From Prosthecobacter debontii (GTDB lineage: Bacteria > Verrucomicrobiota > Verrucomicrobiia > Verrucomicrobiales > Akkermansiaceae), in NCBI GenBank assembly GCA_945885485.1, contig CAMCYT010000190.1:1-5394 (forward strand): DNA of 5,394 nt. Direction: 5' to 3'. Positions 1 through 5,394 of the stretch are shown piece by piece (position 1 is the first letter of the stretch; each line of letters opens with the position of its first letter). The position numbers and the translations under genes are program-made. Below the pieces are notes generated by a model, which saw only the letters and a list, made by a program, of their open reading frames with translations, was not told where the DNA came from and did no database searches.

Positions 1-1243
1 CTCGATCTGCTAGATAGCCATATAACTTACTCAGCTCAGGCGCAACTTTCATCGTATCTTTGGTGATGATTTCTCCCGTGGATGTGTCGAGCAACGGGTA
101 GATAAAAAGTTTCAGGTTATGTTTAAACAACCGACCGAAACTTTCTAAAATTCCACCGGGAAGCGTTGTGTAATACTTTTCATCGAAAAGTTCGATCAAT
201 GAGGGAACACCCATCACGATTCCGATTCGCTCCTTGGTCCTCCACGAAAGGTAAGCGGCAAGGCGGTAATATTCGAAGTAGTCGGAAATCAAAACCGTCA
301 TTCCACATGCAGCTAACAGATCGGCTCGTGCGAGGAAATCACGACGATCCACATCCTTTCCTCCGGCGAGAAGATTACGCATCGTTAGCTCAAAAATCGG
401 CAAGACCTCTTTATCCGCCATCGAGGGATCATCTTTGATCTTCTGCAACGCACATTCTAACATGTCGAAATTCACATGCGTTGGCGGACGGAAACTTCCC
501 CGTTCAACTAAAACGGTTTTTTTATAGAGCGCTTCGGAAGGCTGAAGCACTTCGCCTTTGGCACTGAACATAGCGGCTCCGCTCAAACCAAGCTGCACGA
601 GTTTCAAAGCAATCAAACGATTGTCCACCGCACGAAATTCAATTCCGCGGAACTCGATCATATCGATCTCAACACGACCGGTTGTTAGTTTATCAAGAAG
701 GCTTTCAACCAATAGCTCGGGCTCGTGATGTAGAAAGAAACCACCATAAAGCAAGTTCACCCCAACAATACCGAGCGCCTCCTGTTGCAAAGATGCCTCA
801 GCATCTAGCATCCGAACATGGATCATGATTTGACTAGGTTCGTCGTGTGGGCGGGATTGAAATTTCAAACCCATCCAACCATGGCACTCGTTTCCGCCTT
901 GGTAGGAACGAGCGACCACTGTATCCGCAAAAGCAAAAAACGCAGTGCTATCTCCACGCTGTGAATTCAGGCGCTCCACATTGAGCCCGTACTCTCTATC
1001 CAACATCGATTGGCACCGCGACTCAGAAACGTAGCGATCACCGCTGCCGTAAATCGCATCGCTCACGGTCATGTCATACGCGGACATACTTTTCGCGACA
1101 GTTCCGGCAGCTCCGCCAACCCGGAAAAACCACCGAACGACTTCCTGACCTGCTCCGATCTCTGCAAACGTTCCATACCACCTAGGATCCAAATTGATTT
1201 TCAGGGCTTTTTGATGTGTATCCAGTTCCAGCTCTTGTTGCAT
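1..1243 (-). CDS. Conserved uncharacterised protein, 3' end cut by window edge
   Basis: The minus strand is open for 414 codons from the ATG at 1243-1241 to the left edge, with no stop, so the C-terminus lies outside the window. An in-frame TAG (1273-1271) lies nine codons upstream with no other start codon in between, which fixes this start; no Shine-Dalgarno sequence precedes it. I recognise the family from its very conserved blocks: YGTFAEIGAGQEV (residues 23-35), MSAYDM (53-58), HGWMGLKFQ (121-129), EALGIVGVNLLYG (155-167), LQPSEALYKK (233-242) and GGILESFGRLF (363-373). From memory, relatives are about 480 residues long and are often labelled 'TonB-dependent receptor' or 'nicotinate-nucleotide adenylyltransferase'. 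Neither label fits: there is no signal peptide, no visible beta-barrel character and no N-terminal nucleotidyltransferase HxGH motif. A soluble cytoplasmic protein, perhaps an enzyme, is the inference. That it is a real gene is near certain; its function is unknown. Confidence 0.88.
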   Translation of the reverse strand, partial: MQQELELDTHQKALKINLDPRWYGTFAEIGAGQEVVRWFFRVGGAAGTVAKSMSAYDMTVSDAIYGSGDRYVSESRCQSMLDREYGLNVERLNSQRGDSTAFFAFADTVVARSYQGGNECHGWMGLKFQSRPHDEPSQIMIHVRMLDAEASLQQEALGIVGVNLLYGGFFLHHEPELLVESLLDKLTTGRVEIDMIEFRGIEFRAVDNRLIALKLVQLGLSGAAMFSAKGEVLQPSEALYKKTVLVERGSFRPPTHVNFDMLECALQKIKDDPSMADKEVLPIFELTMRNLLAGGKDVDRRDFLARADLLAACGMTVLISDYFEYYRLAAYLSWRTKERIGIVMGVPSLIELFDEKYYTTLPGGILESFGRLFKHNLKLFIYPLLDTSTGEIITKDTMKVAPELSKLYGYLADR

Positions 1244-1297
1244 GATTTGATTGAATTTACAGGAGAAGCTCTAACATCCTCAGGGAAATCAGGGCAT

Positions 1298-1327
1298 AAA
1301 AAAGGTGGGATGATTCTCCCACCTTTT
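1298..1327 (-). terminator. Rho-independent terminator of the ThuA-like gene
   Basis: A perfect 11-bp inverted repeat (AAAAGGTGGGA at 1300-1310, TCCCACCTTTT at 1317-1327) encloses a 6-base loop. Read on the minus strand, the stem runs into a T6 tract (plus-strand A at 1298-1303). It lies 21 bases after the TAA of the ThuA-like gene. A shorter T4 run on the plus strand could give weak termination in that direction too. It separates the ThuA-like gene from the next minus-strand gene, which starts at 1243, so that gene probably has its own promoter in the roughly 55 bases between. I could not pick a convincing promoter there. Confidence 0.85.
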
Positions 1328-1348
1328 ACAAAGCATATTTAACGCCGA

Positions 1349-2371
1349 TTACTTCACAAAATCTGCAGCTTTCATATTTGGTTTAAATCCCTTGAAGCCA
1401 TAATTGGACGGTTTGAACTCGGCTGAAACGGGAACTTCCGCCTTTTCCGGCACTTCCAAGCCCAAGCCCCAGTAGACCCCATTGACGATAAGTCGGCGTA
1501 AATCCTCATCAGCGAGGTCTGTCGCAGCCCCCATCGTGGTGGTTAAAATTTTATTGGTGGTTCCGGCTTCATTCTTCACATCACGCGTCCAAGCCACCGG
1601 CATCGCTGGCTCATTGACCTTTTGAGCCACTCCACCCTTGGTTTTTTTCTCATAATCTGCAGGTTCATCCGTTGGATTCATTCCTTTGAGAACGATACCA
1701 CGCAGAAGAATCGTTGCATCCGCTGGAGGCGCGGCTTCATAGACATCCGTATCACCAAAAAGTTCACCAACACTCTTGAGCAGCGGGCTTTTTTCATTCC
1801 CTGGCTCCTGCACGGTTTTGGTCGCTTCTTTTTTATGCACGCCCCAGTGACTGATCCAAGTCTCTCCGAGCACCTTGCGTCCGAAGCCACCACTTGAATG
1901 ATTCCAAGACCAATCTGCCCATAAGCCATCTTTCTTGGTATTAAAAGCGTGTGTGCTCGTGCGCAGAGCTACCACCGGAATCCCACGATTCATAGCGGCT
2001 TTGAACTTACCCATCGCTTCATCGTTCCAGTCACGGAAACGCAGCAGCATCACCACGGCATCCGCCTTATCCAACGCCTCAGCACCCATCAAACTCTTGG
2101 TTGCTTCCGGATTGATCGTGCCGTCTTCAGCTGCTGAAAACAAGACCGTCGTCTCAAAACCATGCTTTTCCGCAAGGAGTTTCGCCAACACTGGCATCAC
2201 CTCTTCGGATCGGTATTCCTCATCCCCCGCCAAAAAAACCACGTGCTTGCCCTTTCCTGGTCCTTCCCCACTAGTGAAATTTAATGTCCCAACGCCTGAG
2301 GTCATTTTCACCTCTGCTTGAAGTGTGACTACGGCAAATCCGAATAATGCAGCTATGTGTATAAATTTCAT
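1349..2371 (-). CDS. Exported ThuA-like domain protein
   Basis: The product is 340 residues long. It begins with a signal peptide: Lys2, a hydrophobic stretch at about 4-17, then LQA|EV with likely cleavage after Ala19, so it should act in the periplasm or outside the cell. The rest resembles the ThuA-like fold, related to class I glutamine amidotransferases. The beta-strand HVVFLAGDEEYRSEE (43-57) is followed by AVVMLLRFRDW (105-115), VVALRTSTHAFN (133-144), a Trp/His-rich stretch WADWSWNHSSGGFG (150-163) and the late block NGVYWGLGLEVP near the C-terminus. The amidotransferase nucleophile is absent; the whole protein has no cysteine, as expected for ThuA-like proteins. ThuA itself is linked to trehalose utilisation, and exported homologues are common in Planctomycetes and Verrucomicrobia beside glycan-degradation genes. 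No sugar gene lies in this window, so the substrate is unknown. It is transcribed alone, between a promoter at 2423-2451 and a terminator at 1298-1327. No Shine-Dalgarno sequence precedes the ATG. Confidence 0.88.
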   Translation of the reverse strand: MKFIHIAALFGFAVVTLQAEVKMTSGVGTLNFTSGEGPGKGKHVVFLAGDEEYRSEEVMPVLAKLLAEKHGFETTVLFSAAEDGTINPEATKSLMGAEALDKADAVVMLLRFRDWNDEAMGKFKAAMNRGIPVVALRTSTHAFNTKKDGLWADWSWNHSSGGFGRKVLGETWISHWGVHKKEATKTVQEPGNEKSPLLKSVGELFGDTDVYEAAPPADATILLRGIVLKGMNPTDEPADYEKKTKGGVAQKVNEPAMPVAWTRDVKNEAGTTNKILTTTMGAATDLADEDLRRLIVNGVYWGLGLEVPEKAEVPVSAEFKPSNYGFKGFKPNMKAADFVK

Positions 2372-2422
2372 CGTGTCTGGATACTTAAAGATTCGTTCAT
2401 TCCTCTCAAGAAATTTATTGGG

Positions 2423-2451
2423 ATAATATCCATCAATCCAGCTCTTGCCAA
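2423..2451 (-). promoter_or_regulatory. Sigma70-type promoter for the ThuA-like gene
   Basis: On the minus strand, TTGGCA (2451-2446; five of six match TTGACA) is separated by exactly 17 bases from TATTAT (2428-2423; five of six match TATAAT). Transcription would start near 2416 and give a leader of about 45 bases before the ATG at 2371. The same AT-rich patch reads GATAAT on the plus strand (2422-2427), a possible -10 element for the divergent DsbD-like gene, but I see no good -35 partner for it. The plus-strand promoter is therefore unresolved. Confidence 0.6.
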
Positions 2452-2479
2452 AGACGCTATCATCTTCATGTTTATTCCC

Positions 2480-3259
2480 ATGAAAACTGCTGTGTTACTA
2501 TCCATACTGGTTGCCTCCAGCGCGTTTGCCGAAGTCCAGCACGCAACAGCAACATGGACCACAACCAAAACCGCGACCAGCGGCGGCCTCATTCAAACCG
2601 TCATCCACATGAAGATCGATGCTGGCTGGCATGCCTACTGGAAAAATCCTGGTGAGGGCGGCATTCCCATAAAAATCGAAGCCAAGCTGCCTGATGGCTG
2701 GAGACTAAGTGAAATCCAATACCCAGCGCCAAAACGCTTAGGCACTAGTGAACTGCCAAGCATTGGCTACGATGGTGAAGTTATTTTACCCATCACCATA
2801 TATTCTCACAAAGGAGCAAGTAGTGATGGAAAACTACCCGAAATCAAAGCCAACCTATCTTGGCTGACCTGCAATGAATCCAGCTGCGTGCCCGGTGAAG
2901 CAGAATTAACTCTTAGCGGCACAGGTGATGCTTTAGTCATTCAAAAAGCATACGACGCTACCCCGAAACCTCTTGAAGGCGCGAAACTCACATTCGTTGC
3001 AGATAAAGATCAGGTAACGCTAACTCTGACATTACCCGAAACGTCTAAAATCAAACCAACAATCTATGACGTTTTTCCCGTTACTCCTGAAGCTATCTCG
3101 GCAGCTTCGGAGCTCCGCTTCAAGCCTGTCGATGGCAAACCCAACATCTGGATCGCCACCGGCAAAAGTAGCGAATACCTCGATCTAAAAATCAAATCTC
3201 TCAGTATTGAGCTTTTCAAATCCGGTGAACCTGCGTGGAGTATTTCCTCAGGCAAATAA
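2480..3259 (+). CDS. Exported DsbD N-terminal-domain-like protein
   Basis: The product is 259 residues from the ATG at 2480. This start is chosen because it puts a clean signal peptide at the N-terminus: MKTAVLLSILVASSAFA, with cleavage after Ala17. An ATG at 2468 would only add MFIP, and earlier in-frame starts would run into the divergent ThuA-like gene. Residues 22-150 match the periplasmic N-terminal (alpha) domain of the thiol:disulfide interchange protein DsbD: GWHAYWKNPGEGGIP (49-63), YPAPKRL (81-87), GYDGEVILP (96-104) and SWLTCNESSCVPGEA (127-141). The last block carries the redox pair Cys131 and Cys136. In DsbD this domain passes electrons to periplasmic partners. Here the transmembrane core and C-terminal thioredoxin domain are absent and the protein stops after a second beta-rich stretch, so it must receive electrons from elsewhere or have another role, such as binding. 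It is followed after 24 bases by the metallopeptidase gene, probably in one transcript. No Shine-Dalgarno sequence is seen. Confidence 0.87.
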   Translation: MKTAVLLSILVASSAFAEVQHATATWTTTKTATSGGLIQTVIHMKIDAGWHAYWKNPGEGGIPIKIEAKLPDGWRLSEIQYPAPKRLGTSELPSIGYDGEVILPITIYSHKGASSDGKLPEIKANLSWLTCNESSCVPGEAELTLSGTGDALVIQKAYDATPKPLEGAKLTFVADKDQVTLTLTLPETSKIKPTIYDVFPVTPEAISAASELRFKPVDGKPNIWIATGKSSEYLDLKIKSLSIELFKSGEPAWSISSGK

Positions 3260-3283
3260 CCGATATTGTTAGAAAAACTATCT

Positions 3284-4333
3284 ATGCGATCATCTTCCAC
3301 TACGGATCTTTCCGGCTTACTCACCACACTCCGTCATCTCATTCGGGAACCTTCCGTAGTGGGCGCTGAGGATTCATTTTTTCGAGTGATTCGCAGAGAA
3401 CTCGAGGAAATGGACATTTCCGTAGAACGCCACAGTGGACTCTTGGTCGCCCGTGGTAATCGACCAGATAGTTCCTACCTTTCCGCGCACGTGGATCGCA
3501 ACGGACTTGTATGCACCGGACCCAACGAATTTCAATACGCCGCCTTTGTCGCCAGCAATCGCGGTGAACTCACAGGTGATTCGGTCTCAGAACAAATGGT
3601 CGCTACGATCGCCGATCGTTTCACTGGGCAGAGAATCCAAGCACACCTTCCTTACACCGGAACATACATCGGCCAAGGCACGATTTCATCCGGCTATCTT
3701 TGCCCGAAACGTTCCAACCTCATCTTCGAAGTCGATGGCTTAGATTACCTCGAACCCGGCACTCCCGTTTCTTTCCTTGATCGATTGAAAGTGGAAAACG
3801 GTCGCGTATCCGCTCAACTTGATAACGTCGTCAGTGTTGCGCTCATCATCTATTTGTATCGTCTCGGTTATCAAGGCACCGCATTTTTCACAGCTCAAGA
3901 AGAGGCAGGAAGAAGCTGGCGATACATTCTTGCATGGATTCAGCGTGAGGGCATCTGTACGAAACGTCTGTTAGTTCTTGATACCAGCCCTTATCCCACT
4001 CAAGCGGAAGCTGAAGAACAAAATCTAACTCTGCGGTATCGAGACGCGACCGCGGTGTTTGATCCAGATTTCACCAACGAAATCGTCAATCGCTGTGACA
4101 CCCTCGGGATCTCCTACTCCTTCAAAGATGAATGGATTCAAAAACGAAATCTAGGGCGTGAAAAACCTCTTTCCCTAGGCAGAACCGAGCTCGGTAGATT
4201 GATCACAGCCAGCGAAGGACAAATCAGCGGAACCACTCTTCAGATCCCAACCACAGGCTACCACACCGCCAACGAAACTGCTTCGCTCTTATCTCTAACA
4301 GCAGCATTAGGCCTACTTAGCTCAATATCCTGA
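3284..4333 (+). CDS. M42-like zinc metallopeptidase (putative aminopeptidase)
   Basis: The product is 349 residues from the ATG at 3284. A TTG at 3266 in the same frame would add six residues, but the ATG is preferred and neither has a clear ribosome site. There is no signal peptide, so the protein is cytosolic. The full co-catalytic metal site of the M42/M20/M28 metallopeptidase clan can be placed in order: His69 and Asp71 (SAHVDRNG), Asp180 (SAQLDNVVS), Glu206-Glu207 (FFTAQEEAGRSW; general base and ligand), Asp233 (LLVLDTSPYP) and His327 (TTGYHTANET). The spacing agrees well with M42 tetrahedral aminopeptidases, which trim the N-terminal residues of peptides. The M42 D-D-R signature is replaced by L-D-N at 179-181, so this is a divergent branch, usually annotated only as 'peptidase M42'. 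Substrate preference cannot be read from the sequence. It follows the DsbD-like gene by 24 bases and converges on nadB. Confidence 0.88.
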   Translation: MRSSSTTDLSGLLTTLRHLIREPSVVGAEDSFFRVIRRELEEMDISVERHSGLLVARGNRPDSSYLSAHVDRNGLVCTGPNEFQYAAFVASNRGELTGDSVSEQMVATIADRFTGQRIQAHLPYTGTYIGQGTISSGYLCPKRSNLIFEVDGLDYLEPGTPVSFLDRLKVENGRVSAQLDNVVSVALIIYLYRLGYQGTAFFTAQEEAGRSWRYILAWIQREGICTKRLLVLDTSPYPTQAEAEEQNLTLRYRDATAVFDPDFTNEIVNRCDTLGISYSFKDEWIQKRNLGREKPLSLGRTELGRLITASEGQISGTTLQIPTTGYHTANETASLLSLTAALGLLSSIS

Positions 4334-4339
4334 AGCTAA
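4317..4339. terminator. Possible bidirectional hairpin across convergent stop codons
   Basis: TTAGCT (4317-4322) pairs with AGCTAA (4334-4339). The stem extends by CA/TG across one bulged base, leaving a 6-base loop. The hairpin contains the TGA of the peptidase gene and the TAG of nadB, whose stops are 2 bases apart. Neither strand has a T tract after the stem and the stem is AT-rich, so it is at best a weak terminator. No other terminator is seen between these two convergent genes. Confidence 0.3.
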
Positions 4340-5394
4340 AACTTTCTCAGCGTCGTCGGCTTCAAAAACCTCTCATCCATCTCCGGATAATCCATGGTGA
4401 AATGCAGCCCGCGTGATTCTCTACGCCGCAGCGCGCACTCCACAATCAGCCCCGCCACCGCGACTAAATTTCTCAGTTCAAGAATATCCGCATTAACCCT
4501 ATGTCCCCAATAAAACTCGCGGACTTCTTTCTTCAAATTCCTCAAACGGGCCGCCGCACGACGCAGTCGGTTGTCCGTTCTAACAATTGAAACATAGTCC
4601 CACATCAGTCGGCGAATTTCATCCCAGTTATGATAAATCACCACCAACTCATCCGGCTCCGCCACATCACCATGATGCCATTCGGGAATCAGCGGAGTAT
4701 CCATCACCTCCTTATTCGGAGGATAAAGCCTCATCATTTCATCCAACGCCAAACGCCCCACCACATTACCTTCCAACAAAGAATTTGATGCTAGGCGATT
4801 CGCCCCATGCAGACCCGTGCAGCCAACCTCACCAATCGCAAACAGCCCGCGCACCGACGTCTTGCCCGTCACATCCGTTTTCACTCCGCCGCACATGTAA
4901 TGCGCCGCAGGAACCACAGGAATCGGCGTCGTCTCACAATCCACACCAAACTTCATCAGAGTTTCATAGATATAAGGAAAATGCTCCTTCATGAAACCTG
5001 TCGGCTTATGCGTCACATCGAGATATACACACGCCGCACCGGTCTTTTTGATCTCTTGGTCAATTGCCCGCGCCACAATATCGCGCGGTGCCAATGAGCC
5101 ACGTGGATCGACCTTTTTCGTAAAATCCTCGCCCTTCGCATTGCGTAAAATCCCACCCTCACCACGCACCGCTTCACTCACTAAAAACGATCTCGCTTCA
5201 GGCCCTGTTGCGGCCGGGTTGTAAAAACACGTCGGGTGAAACTGAATGAACTCCATATTAGACATGGTAGCTCCCGCACGCCACGCAAGCGCCACCCCGT
5301 CGCCCGTCGCCGAGTCGGGATTGGTCGTATAAAGATAAACTTTTCCGCATCCTCCAGCCGCCAACACCACCCGATCCGAGCGAAACACCGTTAC
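4336..5394 (-). CDS. nadB: L-aspartate oxidase, N-terminal part outside window
   Basis: The frame is open to the right edge (the first visible codons read V-T-V-F-R-S-D), giving 352 residues of a protein normally about 540 long; roughly the first 190, including the FAD-binding GxGxxG start, lie outside. NadB is a cytoplasmic flavoenzyme that oxidises L-aspartate to iminoaspartate with oxygen or fumarate. NadA then condenses this with dihydroxyacetone phosphate to quinolinate for NAD synthesis. The visible part follows E. coli NadB closely from memory: VLAAGGCGKVYLYTTNPD, MEFIQFHPT (substrate-site His), SEAVRGEGG, APRDIVARAID (catalytic-site Arg), PAAHYMCGGV (active-site His), GLHGANRLASNSLLEG (Arg and FAD contacts), then the helical C-terminal domain with MWDYVSIVRT, ELRNLVAVAGLIVECA and ESRGLHFTMDYPE. 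Succinate dehydrogenase and fumarate reductase flavoproteins are relatives, but the C-terminal blocks are NadB-specific. nadA or nadC could lie to the right; neither is visible here. It ends tail-to-tail with the peptidase gene. Confidence 0.96.
   Translation of the reverse strand, partial: VTVFRSDRVVLAAGGCGKVYLYTTNPDSATGDGVALAWRAGATMSNMEFIQFHPTCFYNPAATGPEARSFLVSEAVRGEGGILRNAKGEDFTKKVDPRGSLAPRDIVARAIDQEIKKTGAACVYLDVTHKPTGFMKEHFPYIYETLMKFGVDCETTPIPVVPAAHYMCGGVKTDVTGKTSVRGLFAIGEVGCTGLHGANRLASNSLLEGNVVGRLALDEMMRLYPPNKEVMDTPLIPEWHHGDVAEPDELVVIYHNWDEIRRLMWDYVSIVRTDNRLRRAAARLRNLKKEVREFYWGHRVNADILELRNLVAVAGLIVECALRRRESRGLHFTMDYPEMDERFLKPTTLRKF

Noticed and set aside
166..438. Plus-strand 90-codon open frame
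   Set aside because: It is wholly antisense to the conserved left-edge gene, and its translation has a low-complexity, Arg/Ser/Pro-rich look.
1010..1342. Plus-strand 110-codon open frame
   Set aside because: It lies mostly antisense to the conserved minus-strand gene ending at 1243 and runs through the terminator. Its translation shows no recognisable motif.
1935..2321. Plus-strand 128-codon open frame
   Set aside because: It is wholly antisense to the ThuA-like gene, which has a clear signal peptide and conserved blocks; this is a shadow of its codon use.
2357..2479. N-terminal extension of the DsbD-like gene
   Set aside because: The added 41 residues would overlap the start of the divergent ThuA-like gene and bury the signal peptide that begins at 2480.
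3266..3283. TTG start for the metallopeptidase
   Set aside because: It would add six residues without family support or a ribosome site. The ATG at 3284 is the simpler choice, though TTG cannot be excluded.
4587..4994. Plus-strand 135-codon open frame
   Set aside because: It is antisense to nadB. Its Pro/His/Ser-rich translation is typical of a reverse-frame shadow.
5386..5388. GTG at 5388 as the true start of nadB
   Set aside because: The frame stays open to the window edge, and the sequence begins in the middle of the flavoprotein, just before VVLAAGGCGKV. The N-terminal FAD-binding region must lie outside the window.
1..5394. Mobile elements, tRNA or rRNA genes, CRISPR arrays, toxin-antitoxin or defence genes
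   Set aside because: I looked for terminal repeats, regularly spaced repeats, tRNA-like cloverleaf sequences and relevant protein motifs on both strands and found none.

Overview
The window looks like ordinary chromosomal DNA from a heterotrophic, diderm bacterium. The best guess is Verrucomicrobiota or a relative in the PVC group. That guess is an inference: it rests on a secreted ThuA-like protein, a stand-alone secreted DsbD N-terminal domain and a highly conserved but uncharacterised family all sitting together, and on the lack of Shine-Dalgarno sequences at every visible start. No rRNA or other phylogenetic marker is present to confirm it.

Layout from left to right: (1) Positions 1-1243, minus strand, hold a long gene cut by the left edge. 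Its family is well conserved, but public annotations for it are contradictory. (2) A strong intrinsic terminator at 1298-1327 ends the next minus-strand gene. (3) Positions 1349-2371, minus strand, encode an exported ThuA-like protein. (4) The divergent intergenic region 2372-2479 carries a good sigma70-type promoter reading into the ThuA-like gene. (5) Positions 2480-3259 and 3284-4333, plus strand, are a two-gene unit: an exported DsbD N-terminal-like protein followed by a cytosolic M42-like metallopeptidase. (6) Positions 4336-5394, minus strand, are the C-terminal two thirds of L-aspartate oxidase (nadB), cut by the right edge. It converges on the peptidase gene with only 2 bases between the stop codons.

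The genes do not form an obvious single pathway. nadB provides the first step of de novo NAD synthesis. The DsbD-like protein suggests periplasmic thiol chemistry. The ThuA-like protein suggests periplasmic carbohydrate-related work, and the peptidase suggests peptide turnover. I see no mobile element, tRNA, rRNA, CRISPR array or defence system. The point most worth following up is the left-edge gene, a conserved protein with no reliable function. The pairing of an orphan DsbD-type domain with a metallopeptidase comes second.
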